Below are positions 32,757 to 44,849 of a stretch of DNA of 64,000 nucleotides, in pieces. The DNA comes from Lepeophtheirus salmonis (taxonomy: Eukaryota; Arthropoda; Copepoda; Siphonostomatoida; Caligidae), in the NCBI RefSeq assembly GCF_016086655.4, contig NC_052139.2, forward strand, positions 29,082,002 to 29,146,001. The letters run 5' to 3'. Both the position numbers and the translations under genes were made by a program. Positions within the stretch are counted from its first letter, which is position 1. Each line of letters begins with the position of its first letter. The notes below the pieces were generated by a model. The model was not told where the DNA came from. It saw only the letters and a list, made by a program, of their open reading frames with translations, and did no database searches.

Positions 32757-35700
32757 ATGGCGGGTGTCTTTGACATCGATATCGACATCGACCCCAGCAT
32801 GGGAGGGGGACTCAACAATGGGCGAGACTCTGAGCCGGAGGAGGAGGCTGATTTGAGTGTATCCAAGGAAGTGGGCCTCCCAGACCTGCAATCCATGAAT
32901 GAGCGCCTCCTGAACGACCCAAGTGTGGAGACGTTGGATTTGAGTGAGGTGTCTTCCTACTCCTCCAATGGCGGAAAAGCCGCTGGCACGAGTGACTTTG
33001 AACTCCGGCGTGTTCTGGGAAAGGGGGGCTATGGAAAGGTTTTCCAGGTGTGCAAGGTCACGGGGGAAGATACGGGTAAAATCTTTGCCATGAAAGTCCT
33101 GAAAAAGGCAACCATTGTTCGAAATCAAAAGGAGACGGCGCACACCAAAGCGGAGAGAAACATCCTTGAGGCTGTCAAACATCCCTTCATTGTGGATCTC
33201 CTCTACGCCTTTCAAACCAAGGGGAAGCTCTACCTTATCCTGGAATTCTGCAGGTGAGACTTGACGAGACGAGACTTGGTGCTCTTCAACATTTTACGCC
33301 TATCTTTCTTCTATTCCATGTAGTGGGGGAGAATTATTCACGCATTTAGACAGAGAAGGGATCTTCATGGAGGAAAAAGCTTGTTTCTATGTCGCAGAAA
33401 TCATTTTGGCTCTTGAACATTTACACCATCAAGGGATCATCTACAGGTCAGGCTCTATAATAACTTGTTTCTTTCCCCTCTCTTCTTAGTTTCTCTTCAT
33501 TTTCTGCAACTTGGAGGAGGAGGAGGGTGGGAGGGAGGGTGGGAGGAATGTGAAGATAAATTCACATAGCATTTTTAGCAAAAATGAATGAATACATAGA
33601 ATGTGTTGACTAGCAGCAATACAATTTCTTAAGGGAAGACAAGTCAACCGTACATTTCTTCGAGAAAAAGCCTCGTGTCATTACACAAAATATAGTGCCC
33701 CTGGGGGTTACTTAAGAAATGCAATTATATATATTTTTTGACTAGATCCTACTCTTCTTCAAATATATCGGTACATTTATATGGTTGAATAGGGAATTTA
33801 TGTATCTGGGTGATTCTATCTGCATGGATCTCTGGTCCATTTTCTTTTATGGTGACATTATATAAAGAAGCATCACTCATTATATATAGCGTTTATTCCA
33901 ATGAAATTACATATACACTGAGACCTTATATAATTTCAATGCTTCCATAACTATAATAAATGAAATGCAACATACTTTTTAGTGTTTGTGTTTTTTTTTC
34001 TGACGAGTATATTATGTATTTATGTTGTTATTTTTAGAGATTTGAAACCAGAGAATATTTTATTGGATGCTCAGGGACATGTGAAATTAACAGACTTTGG
34101 ATTATGTAAAGAATCTATAGTTGGTAATTCCGTTACACATACATTCTGTGGGACAATCGAATATATGGCTCCTGAGATTTTAACACGGAGTGGTCACGCA
34201 AAAGAAGTAGACTGGTGGTCTCTGGGTGCACTCATGTATGATATGTTAACTGGAGCACCTCCTTTTACGGCAGAAAATCGTAAAAAGACGGTTGAACGTA
34301 TACTAAGAGGAAGACTTCTACTTCCGCCTTATATTACACCAGACGCTAAAGATCTTATAAAAAAATTGTTGAAGAGACAAGTGACTTGCAGGCTTGGCTA
34401 TGGGCCCACGGATGCAAAGTGTATTAGACATCATCCATTTTTCAAACTAATCGATTGGGGTGATGTAATTAATAGAAAATTAGAGCCTCCGTTCAAGCCT
34501 TCACTCGTTGGTGACGAAGATGTCTCACAATTCGATAGTAAATTTACCAAACAGACTCCTGTTGATTCTCCTTGTACCACAAGTCTTAGTGAAAGTGTTA
34601 ACCTCATGTTTCAAGGGTATACGAATCATTTTTATATCCATAAATAACTTCATTCTATTATTCCTTTACATAGATTTACATATGTTGCGCCCAGTGTGCT
34701 AGAGGATAAAGATAGTGATTTCCAACCTAGGTAAATATACGTTAATAATAATTATTAATATTTTTTTGTATTCAATCTCATATCTTATCAAAAAAAAAAA
34801 AAAAAAAAAAAAAAAGATGATGTAATTACTTTCTATATATATTAATCGATAATAACAATTGTAGATTTTTGTGCTTAATTAAATCCTACTAATGAGAAGA
34901 ATAGGAGGGTAAATATTTAAATATTATATCATATTCAATATATGTGGCGAGTTAACATAAAAACAATCTGAAACAAAATCAAGAAAAGAAAAAAAACAAG
35001 TGTTGAATTTACTTTTTACATCATATATGTGGCTCGTCTACACATTAAAGCAAAATTGATTGTGGATTATATTTATACTCTTCCTCGAATTATCCTTCAT
35101 TTATATCCGCAAATTATTCTTATCAACTCTTCAGTTGTCCTGCAAATTACACCAACAGTAGCCACAATTGATCATCACAAGTTGAGCAATTCTTTGGTTT
35201 TAATATATCAAATCAAATAGACTTAGCACAAATTTGAGTAAGAATTCAGTTTCTAAAATATTGGCTGAATCAAGGTTAGTAGAAATACAAGGTTATACCA
35301 ATACACTTTTTTTGACTTCCACCTCGCTTTTTAATAGTGACGTCAAAAAGTATAACTGCTACTTAAGAGTAGCTACTATTAGAGTACCACTTATATACTC
35401 AATGACGTCAAAATCTGTCTGTCTTCCCAGCAGTCCGTACGGTACATCAAATTGAAAAACTGGCAAGCCCCATTATATGATGACACAACCTTGTATTTCT
35501 ATGAACCTTTGGTTGTATGTATAAAAATTAGTAATGATTTTTTCTAGACCGATTTGGACCGATATTTCGGTCCAGACCGTGCACCGATTTTTTTCGGGCT
35601 CACTTTGTAGACCGATTTTGATTCAGTCTCCCTTTATGGATCGATTTTTTTTTCTAGATCAACTGTCATTAATTTTTTTTTTCCAAAAAAATCTCAAAAA

Positions 35701-37558
35701 TACACGATAAGTTCTATAAAAAATACTAATACTGAATACATGTAAGAAACAGTGCGATCAAAATTAACCTGATTTATCTATGTTTAAACTTCGTATAACG
35801 TCATTGTACTTTAAAAAAAACATTTGTCATATAGTGTTGAGACTGTCCCGTACCAATTTTTTTTTTGCGGTTCGGTCTTAAGTAATTTTTTCTACACCTA
35901 TCTGGACCGATATTTCGATATTATGAGAGACCAAATATCTTTTTTTTCTAGATCGACCGTCATTGATTTATTCATCATATTTAAGAAAGAATAAATATCT
36001 TCTAGAACAAATACTGTATTCATATAACATAAATTTATTTTTCGTAGCTATCTCTGTTTAAACCTTGTATGACGTCATTGTACTTGAAAATACATATGAT
36101 GTCATATTATAAATAATTAATCTGTAAAATCGGTCTAGATCGATTTTTTTAAAACCGAACTAGACCTAATTTATCCTTTGGTTCGAACTGGAACAAAATT
36201 TTCTATTAGACCGAGATTTTTTGTTGGACCGAACTAATTCGGGTCTACAATGAGAATTATTCATTCTCATAAATAATTCCTATGACGTTGATACCCAAAA
36301 GTATTGTTGGATCTGTCCAAGGACTGATCTCCTAATCAGTCTCTCCCTTCAGTCTTTTTTTATCCTCAAGCTCTTCGCCCAACACGAATAAATCTTTCAC
36401 CTTTTTTCGGTACCATCTTTTTTACAATTCAACGGTCCTAAGGACCCTGGTACGTCGAATAGTCCTAGCTATCTTTTTATTTTCTTCACTCCTAGCTAGG
36501 AATAAATAATAATAAAAAAACGAAGAAAATAATTAATGATCGCTAGAACGTATAATAATATGTTCTGGCCATACACTTCTTAATTTTAACTTTAGCTATC
36601 TTGTCTCTTTGAAAGAGGTTATTTTGAACGGCTGACAGGACATAGTTAGTAACTACGTCATTTTAGCTGTTGTAATGACCATAAAGACCGGTACTAGGAC
36701 TCATAGCAGGGGAGGTTTGCAGGATTATAAATATATTATTTTATTTTTGGGTGGAGGGGCTTGATTGTGTTTTTGGGGTCAAAATCCATAGCTATTGATT
36801 TAAAAAAAAAAAAAATTGCGAAAAAAAAGGTCAAAAATCCATAGCTGTTCACAGGGAATTAATTTTTTTGGAAAAAAAATTTAAATATGAAATTTCAAAT
36901 ACTAATTTTTTTGGAAAAAAAATTCAAAATCCATAGCTATTCATAAAAAAGTATTTTTTCCCGGTAATAATTTCAAAATCCATAGGTAATTGTAAAAAAA
37001 TATTTTTTTGGAAAAATAATTTAAAACATTATTTTTTTTTTGCTCTGCTGTATAATTTGTCTGAACTATGAAAATTTGGTTGTGTAAAAAGGGGGTTCAG
37101 TCTCTCCAGGCCACAGTCTGCGGACGGTCTGGATATGACTGCAGTTGTCTTATACTTTTTTTTTTAATACACGCAACACTTCAAAAAAGGAAAGAAAAGG
37201 TTGAATTATTGGAGATTTTTTGATTAGTGTTTCTTGTATGCAAAGTATTATATGTTTTAAAAATTGGTGTCTGAGTGTATTTTTATTATTTTATTATATC
37301 TAGATTTGAGTGTATATATCATTCTATTGTATAATTAGGTCATATTCTCGTCGATTTACACGACGAAATCATACTTCTGGAGGGAATATATCAACTGTAG
37401 CGGAAGCGATGGAATTTGGGGATCCAAGTGAAGACTTGATGGACACAACGATAACAACAGGAACACATGCTTCGTCTTCTCACACTGCAGCCTCCTCGTC
37501 TTCCATAGCTGTCATACCCAGATTATATCGTCCTCTACATCGTCCATCTCCACTGTGA
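32757..37558 (+). CDS. S6K: p70 ribosomal protein S6 kinase (S6K)
   Basis: Coding exons 32757-33253, 33324-33446, 34038-34616, 34674-34730 and 37339-37558, all GT-AG and in phase, give 491 aa (human p70 S6K1 525). The protein opens MAGVFDIDID, with the mTORC1 TOS motif FDIDI at 5-9. The AGC kinase domain has GKGGYGKVF (88-96), Lys113, RDLKPEN (Asp208), DFG (226-228), T-loop THTFCGTIEYM (Thr242, PDK1 site), turn motif TPVDSP (Ser384) and hydrophobic motif FQGFTYV (Thr402, mTORC1 site). The spacing Ser384-Thr402 equals that of human Ser371-Thr389. S6K phosphorylates ribosomal protein S6 and eIF4B in the growth pathway. The tail (~70 aa after FQPR) begins SYSRRF, like the human RSPRRF region, but lacks the S/T-P cluster of the autoinhibitory domain. 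The start ATG is fixed by the TOS motif. Confidence 0.97.
34788..34815 (+). repeat. Poly(A) run in S6K intron 4
   Basis: An uninterrupted A tract of about 25 bases just after exon 4. It may be a short-insert tail or a simple repeat. Confidence 0.7.
35281..35341 (+). repeat. Dispersed repeat, copy 2 (partner at 12315-12385), inside S6K intron 4
   Basis: The 31 nt at 35311-35341 match 12355-12385 with one mismatch. A full CRE (35338-35345) overlaps its end and another lies at 35403-35410. Confidence 0.55.
35525..36260 (+). repeat. Two-unit tandem repeat rich in GACCGAT, inside S6K intron 4
   Basis: Unit 1 (~35525-35865) and unit 2 (~35875-36260) share, in order, GGACCGATATTTCG, TTTTCTAGATC(A/G)AC(T/C)GTCATT, and GTTTAAAC(T/C)T(C/T)GTAT(A/G)ACGTCATTGTACTT. 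They are diverged direct copies. No protein is encoded. Confidence 0.7.
36775..37045 (+). repeat. Irregular tandem repeat with TCAAAATCCATAG motif, inside S6K intron 4
   Basis: (T)CAAAA(A)TCCATAG occurs four times (~36779, 36831, 36921, 36971), each followed by an A-rich and then a TTTTTTGGAAAAA-type stretch. Confidence 0.6.
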
Positions 37559-37973
37559 AGTCCTCGTCATAATATTATTAATAAGTCTTCTGTTATTTTT
37601 TTTTTCGTAGCCACCAAGAAATGATTCTTACTACTAAAATAATATTTCCGATAATGATAATGCCACGTACTGCTATTTCTATCATTAGTTCACTTTAAAA
37701 AAAAAAAAAAAATTGAATATCAGAAAAAAATGCTCAAAAAAGTTTCTTTTTTTTCCTTAGTTAATTTTTTTATATTTTACTTTTTATATATATTTTTTCA
37801 GCAAATTTTATAGAAAAAATAACGGTACGTTTTTTTTTGTTGGTTGTTTTTTGTCTTCTTTTTTGGGTTGAAACAAATCAAAGTAGGTGCAAGATATAAT
37901 ATTATTATTTAAGAGAGAGAAAAAACAACAGCAACAACAAATTAACAAATTCATACACATTTAAAAGCAAAAA

Positions 37974-37979
37974 AATAAA
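37974..37979 (+). terminator. AATAAA poly(A) signal for S6K
   Basis: Overlapping AATAAATAAATAA about 415 nt after the stop; the best 3' end signal downstream. Confidence 0.45.
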
Positions 37980-37989
37980 TAAATAATAT

Positions 37990-39059
37990 AAAATTAGAAC
38001 AGGTTTTGCTTATACACAAACAAACATATATATATATATATATATGTATGTATATAGTTGAAAAATCTTGCCTAATATTATATAATAATCAATTATACAT
38101 ATAAATATTATTATCTATAAATGTACATAATGTCGATGATCTGAATCCCTTTATTATTAGGAATTATTTCAAGTTCATGCGTCTCATATTTGCGTCGTTA
38201 GAGACTTCATACTATATTAATTAATCACGGGAGGGAATATGTATAAAGGAAATCCCTTATATCCCTCTTGGCATGCCATGTGAAGGTGTGACAAACTATT
38301 ACTATTAATTAATATATATATATATATTATGTATTCATTGCCTTGTATCAAAATGGATTTTTGATCATATAATTAATGTGTTGATTACATTTCTTCTACC
38401 ATAACATAACTCTGAATAGCTATAATAATGATTACTTATTTCTCAAGAAAATAAGTTGCTTAGATTATATATCACATTGTATATAAGTGTAAAGGAGCTT
38501 AACAGTTTGCCTAATAATTAATTAATAACTTAGACTGATAGTGATTATATCATCATACTTTGTGCTGTGTCAGCCTTATTTACTTGATTCAGTACATTTT
38601 TCGGTTAGACCGGTTTGATTTTCAACTTTTTTCGATTACGGAATGTGTGGAAAAGTTGTCATATGAGTATGAAAATGACCTATGCAAATTTGTATCAAAT
38701 ATTTCGATCAAATTATATATATGTAACTTTTTACTTAGTGAATATAGATTCTAAGAGTACATTTTTAGTTATTTTGCATAAAATAATATTGATAGATAAT
38801 TTTTTAAAGCCTTAGAAAAGAAAAAAAAAGAAATGTTTTTTATAGGTTAGAATAATGCCTAGCTCAGATGGATGCAAAAATAAAGATGTATGCTCTACTG
38901 AGTAAAAAAATAACTTTTGTCTCCATTCAAACTTTGGGACTAGATTTGCTACCTAAAGATGACATTGTAGGAAATTGAAATTTTGCATAGGTGGTGTTTT
39001 GATCACCATGCTACAACTTTTCCAAACCGGCCGTAATCGACATTCCTCAAAAGTTGAAA
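37990..39059. other. AT-rich intergenic region
   Basis: It holds an (AT)n tract near 38025-38045 and a pair of inverted short repeats (38590-38660 versus 39005-39055, sharing CGATTACGG and GGAAAAGTTGT), related to a string at 53605-53665. No gene is supported. Confidence 0.4.
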
Positions 39060-39235
39060 AACAAAGCAGACTCTCAGTACTTGAACTGATTAAGAAAAGA
39101 AACAGTTTAGTGAGGGACGTTATCAAGGACGGAACTTAAATTAGTTTTAAGACTGATATGCAGGACTGAATTGGACAAGGGACCGTAGTCTTCAGTTCTA
39201 TATAAGGACTGGCACAACACGTATTATGTAATCTT
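39060..39235 (+). repeat. Dispersed repeat with GGACTGA..TTCAGT core (partner 43080-43255)
   Basis: Both copies contain TCAAGGAC, CAGGACTGAA(T/C)TGGA, GTAGT(C/T)TTCAGT and AAGG(A/G)CTG(G/A)(C/T)ACAAC in the same order. Possibly a SINE or MITE. No poly(A) tail or promoter boxes identified. Confidence 0.55.
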
Positions 39236-39948
39236 CTTCCTTTATGATGAATCACGATATAGTAGTATTTGAAGACACAAGTACATTTGTTTTCATATAT
39301 TTAAAAATAATATTTGGGACGAAACTCTCAATCCCTTTGCGCAAACATAGGAAACAGCCACAAAATGTTTTACTTCGAAATAATTTTGCCCTTTTTTTGC
39401 CATTTTTTTATACTTTTTATAGAATTTAAAATGTCCCTTTTTTCTCTTCTCTATATTTTCTTATAATAATATAAACTCGTTATTTTTTTTGCTTGATAAT
39501 TAAGGAGTGCTCCGTTTTGTGTGAGACAGACAAATATGAAGGACCTAGAAATAATAATAAGTTGTGATGACAAAAATATGAACGTATTTGTTCTAATGGT
39601 TACTTTTAATCCCATTATTATAAGTCTTATATTCTTTAGTTCTTAATAAATAATTATATCTATATATATCTTTGGGAGGCATATATATTAAATTGTTCCA
39701 TTAGATGACGGTTATACAGAACAACATTTCATTTCCCACTTTTGCCTTGTACATATATATTAAATATAAATATGATATATTTCACTTTCAAAATTTTGTT
39801 TATACTAAAAAGCTAGAAAAAAATATATGACAACTCATTTTTTAATTTATGGATGTAGTTAATAAATTCTATGATATTTATGTATGGGGTGCCTTGGGAT
39901 GGACTTGAATCCTGAATACTTTTATGAAGTTGATGTGGTACTGAACTG

Positions 39949-40871
39949 CAGTGGGTCTCAAAGAGGGGGTCGTAGGAAAGAGAGGAGGGGGGTGCCAAGA
40001 TGATTTTCAAATTGAAGATTATATTTTATATTTACACGAACACACCCTCTTAAAGATAGCAAATGAAACAGCGCTAATCCATGTTACATTTTTAAACTAA
40101 AAGGATTTACTCTATCAACTATAATTATATAATAAGTGAATTTCGTTTGTAAATTTCCTTGTATACAACATTTTTTGTTGTTTCTGTAGATTTGATGTAA
40201 ATCTAATGCCACCTGCAACCCCTTTGGACACTCTTGAAAATATTGAGTTTGGTATATCTAAAGCTAAAGTTTCTTCATCATCAGCTCCACAAAAATAAGC
40301 CTTTTTTACCGCCACAGCTGTCTTCTGGTATGGAAGATGCGCTTATCAAACACTAAAGACAGCTTAGACTAATTCTGAATTTCTGTGATGAATAATGAGT
40401 ACCCGCTGCTGTCTAAAGCAGATTTACTTGTACTATTTGGCTCAACTTATTAATGTGCCTTTTCCTATTAACTTGTATCAAAAATATGTACAGATCGGGG
40501 ATTTAAGTGGAGGATGATGATCTTCGAGTTGTTCGAGTGTCCAAAATCAAACCTAGAATAAGTATAGAAATGATGATTCCAAGTAGTTCAAATATCGCGG
40601 ATTTTATACTGACAATATATATTTGATTTTGTTGTATTCCCCATTTTTTTCAATATATGTAGGATTGAAATCGCGTTAGTATTGATCAATGTAGTCGAAT
40701 AATTCATATTACTTGCCTCTGGGTTGAGCTTTATATTTTTATTGTGGTCTTACAGTAAGTAATCTATTTGCATAAACTGCAATTCAAATTTTATATTCAT
40801 CTTTCAATGAAAGTTGAAGGGGTACCACATATTTTAAGGGTCGAACTCTTAAAAAAGTTTGGGAACCACTG
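39949..40871 (-). mobile_element. hAT-like non-autonomous transposon (candidate)
   Basis: The right end, read inward on the minus strand, is CAGTGGTTCCCAAACTTTTT, a classic hAT terminus. The left end begins CAGTGGGTCTCAAAGAGG. Flanking octamers CTGAACTG and CTGTAACG match at five of eight positions, consistent with a decayed 8 bp duplication. The interior (923 bp) has an unassigned minus-strand frame at 40115-40315 (AVKKAYFCGADDEETLALDI). No hAT transposase motif is seen. Confidence 0.5.
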
Positions 40872-41281
40872 CTGTAACGGAGGTCACATACTATTTTGTG
40901 GGGTCAGTACTAAAATGATTTAATCAAAACATTAGATTTTTTGAAGATAAATAAAGTATACAAACAATAGAACTTATTCTGAAGATATGGGAAACACAAT
41001 CTACAGTGTGCGTAACCGAAATGCCTAAAGAAAAACCTAAAATGGAGAGTAAATGTACAAGTTTGAAATTTCAATCGAGGTTTTAGAATTTTATAAAGAA
41101 AATTTACGACTAACTTTTTTAATATTTTGTTTTGATATAAATCATTGAACAAACTAAATCAAACGAAACAACATACTGAGATTGCTCCGTGCAGGAATAA
41201 AGCTCAGGAACATTGCTCTGAGGATTTAGGCCTCTCTCAATAACCAAGGATAATGAAATTAATGGACTGTGCAGGTGTGTG

Positions 41282-41801
41282 CGTCTAAAACTGAACGCTC
41301 CTTTAAACTTTACGGCGTGAGGGCTTGACGAGGGGTTCTCTTGTAGACCTTAAGGCCAAGATCTTCCGGTCCATGGTCATTCTGCTGACGTTGAACTCCC
41401 TGGAGAGGCCGCTGACGGTGCCTCTCTTGTCCTCGACAGACTTTTTCACGGCAGCAACCATTTCGTTCGACCTTCGAGGCCTTGACTTAGATCTTGTGGT
41501 CGCCTCAGGAGTCCCTTTGGCTACCACGCTGTAAACAGTGGTGCGTCTGCAGTTCAGAACCTTGGTAATTTCAGTGGGAGTTTTTCCCCGCGCGGAAAGT
41601 TCCAAAATTGCGACTCGACGTCTCTACATATTATCGGCTGTTGTTTCCCTGTTGCTATTTAGAAAATGCTGGAGTTTTGTCTCTAACTAGTCAAAAAGAC
41701 CCTTGCCTCGAAGTATAAACCGGTTTCAACTCAATAAAATCACGAATATGTGCATGGCGTAAAATTTAAAGGAGTGTTCAGTTTTAGAGGCGCAGACCTG
41801 T
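41282..41801 (-). mobile_element. Tc1-like transposon, internally deleted (copy 2 of family A)
   Basis: Ends CAGGTGTGTGCGTCTAAAAC (41282) and, inverted, CAGGTCTGCGCCTCTAAAAC (41801). TA follows the right end, but the left side is TG, so the target duplication has mutated. The 520 bp element keeps only the N-terminal helix-turn-helix part of the transposase (minus strand ~41640-41305). Its start reads ATG TAG, so an immediate stop has arisen where copy 3 has ATG GAG. Confidence 0.88.
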
Positions 41802-41984
41802 ATTACTTACTCTATAAAAAAATACTGGAAAATATACATATATTTGTTTTAGGTATAGAGTTAATCATACATCAATTAGTTCCATATTTCGTATGAATAA
41901 TTTAATAAAAAGAACAGAAAAAATCCGCCTTCCTTTTTGGATGGAAAAACAGTTGCATATTATCAGGGTTGCCAAAAGGTGATT

Positions 41985-42365
41985 AAGTGACCAGATATGG
42001 ATAAGAATCAGATTTTAACAATTGCCAACCTTCCACACGCACAAAGCAGTTTGATGCATCTGGGTCATTTTGAAGGTTTAAAGTCGTAAGTTTGGCTTGA
42101 GGCCAATATATGTGATTTTTGAGCTGGATCCATGTGGCCCCCATCATCACCAGATTTGAATCCATTAGATTACATCGTATAGAGCGCTGTGGATAGGGAA
42201 TCTGTCGAACCTTCCACAGGAATGTGGATTAACTGAAGGCTGCTATTTTTTTTAGCCTTGGACTAAATGGATGAATCCTACATCAGGAAGACTTGCTCTA
42301 TCTTTAGTACCCCTCGTTTGGAGGCTGTTGTGGCAGCTAATGTAAATTATATTGAATTAATTATA
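41985..42365 (+). pseudogene. Mariner-type transposase C-terminal fragment
   Basis: MWPPSSPDLNPLDYIV (~42131-42178), the C-terminal signature around the last catalytic Asp of mariner/Tc1 enzymes, is followed after frame breaks by STPRLEAVVAANVNYIE ending at ~42368. Upstream, FHTHKAV is a trace of the QDxAPxHxxK motif. It is broken by frameshifts and stops. No termini found. Confidence 0.75.
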
Positions 42366-43079
42366 ACTTAATTATATGATGATTTAATGAATATAATTTC
42401 AAGTATCTATCTCGTATTATTATTGAGATACATATTCAAATATTGTTGTACTAACATTTATTCAGATTTCGGTGACGCACACTGTTTATTCTTTCAGTTC
42501 ACTTGAAAATAAACATGCAGCAAAACATATCGATCCATTAAGTGCAATCAGAACTTAATAAGCAATTGTCTCTGATTAATAAAATTGTCACGAGGTTTTA
42601 GTTCTGATCCCACAATGTGTTATTAGTTTATATATACATCCATCAACGTAATTGAGAGAAAGCTGATGGAACGACGTTCTGTTTCATTGTTTATATAAGT
42701 AATGTGTTAATGTCTATTTATAGAAAACGAGCAACTTCTTATTGAGATTTAGTTTTCAATTATGCACTTATTTATGGAATCATACTCAATCTCAAATTGC
42801 AAAATCCCTTGTCGTAATATACATTAATTTTCCCCATCATGTTTATTTTAATTATTTACAATATTTTTCTGTTTTTTCATCACATTGTGAATCTACTGAA
42901 TCATTAAATCATTATCATTAAATCAACATTTTTATTTCAAATAAGCAACTGTTATGATTAGAGTTGAGACTCGATCCGAGATTGATTTTTTCCTGGTTCT
43001 GTTAAAGATGGGATGGATCTAAAATTTCTCGGATCTATGACAGTTCGTATTTTAAGGGATGAAAAGTGTAGCAGCGTCA

Positions 43080-43255
43080 GTCCTGATTTATTCGGGTGAG
43101 TCCAGTCTTATGACCGGTCCTATCGGTTGTAAGTTGAGTGACGTCATCAAGGACCTAACTTTATAAGTTTTAGGACTAATATCCAGGACTGAACTGGAGT
43201 GGACTGTAGTTTTCAGTCCTAAATAAGGGCTGATACAACGCAAGACTTACATATT
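43080..43255 (+). repeat. Dispersed repeat, partner of 39060-39235
   Basis: Contains the ordered strings listed for the partner and a full CRE octamer at 43139-43146. Confidence 0.55.
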
Positions 43256-44849
43256 GGAATACATTTTGGGTACCCGAACTTTCGGATTCAAATCCGAAAA
43301 TAAACGGATACTTGGCTCGAGTTTTATAAGCATTTTATCCAAAGTTCAGCCCTAAATAAAATAAGATGAGGATAAAATTTAATTTTCGACTGAGTATTGA
43401 TACTCAAACAATAATAAATAACACATTTTATTTCTATTCGAACATAATTTTTGTTATAATAACATTGGATACGTCATTACCATTACTGTATATCGCAACC
43501 TCTCATTCGAAAAAGAAACAGAAAAAGGCCCAAAATCAGTTGGTAGTTGGCCAATTATTCAAATTATGGAATTATTTTAAAATAATTACTGAGAAGTGTT
43601 CACAGCTTAATAAAAAAACTCATTCGTATCCAACCAATAAATGTTAAGAACACTGATTAGAGGAATGGAAGACGAAATTTGACAACTAAACACAGCGGAT
43701 TTCGTTGACAGCTGTCCATGTTTTTGCTTCTTGTCTCCTAATCAGTGTTCAAAAATTTGATTGGTTGAATTATAAATAGCTTCTTTTATAAATGGTAACA
43801 ATTCTCGACAATAATTGTACAATAGTTAAATTAGAAGGATTGGGTACCTACCAAATGATTTTGGGCCTTTTTTCCGTTCTGTTTGGGGAAAAGGACATTT
43901 TTGAGCTATTTAGTGAAACCAGAGGCAGTTGCTGGGGTCCTTTTTCATTCATTAAAAATCTATATTACAATTGTAACATATATTGTAAATAATTAATTAT
44001 TATTATAAATTTTTGTCAACTTTTCTGAAAGATATTAGATGGCAACTGTTTTGAGGAGTAAATGTATTTTTTTTTAAAGGAACATTATTATTGTGATAAA
44101 TTGATACCGTTAGTTTCGTATTATTTTGCATGTAACTCATATCTCAAGAAGGGATTTTCGTGAAGAATAATCTAAGTAGAGGGATTAGAAAAGGAAAAAC
44201 GGTTATTATATGTGCTCTTTCTTCTTTGTTGTGCATTATTTAATAGGTCGTGGGGGTTACGGCGAATCAAAAGCTTTTATGCTCTCTGATTTTCTGATCT
44301 ATTCCCCTAAAAGTGTGACTTGGGGAAAAATATATTTGCAAAGAAGTCAGCAAAATCAGAGGTGGCCCTGGGTCTGTGCCGAGCCCTTGAAATTTTGCAA
44401 CTTAGCTGCAGAATAGTAAAAATGCCATATCCCACTTTTCTCTCACATTGCCTTGCCAAGTATTCAATCTATTTTCTTGTATGTATATTCTTGTAAGAAC
44501 ACGTTGATCTAAATGCCTGTTGATGCCCTTTGTTTGAAACAAAGAAGAAGAAGAAAAATTATAGCCCTCTGTTGATGTAGGTACTTTAAAATTGAGAAAA
44601 AGGAACATTTGCTAACTAACATTTGAGCTACATATACCTCTCCGATTTTTCTTTTGAAATTGTGTCCCTGGGGACTAACTAAACTAGATTTACAAGTGCT
44701 ATCATTGGTCCTGACAATGTCTTAACCTAGGAGTATGGTAAAAAAACGGTACCAACTTGTGAGCAGTTACTGAGATGCCTGATGCAGCACGTTCAAAAAG
44801 AAGTTGGGCTAAGTAAAGGCCCTCCTCCTTCAGCTCAAAAATTTATACA

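Noticed and set aside
32547..33215. 222-codon minus-strand frame opposite S6K exon 1
   Set aside because: Antisense shadow of a well-supported kinase exon.
39813..40315. Two minus-strand frames in the hAT-like element as a gene
   Set aside because: Short, no hAT dimerisation or catalytic motif; treated as element interior.
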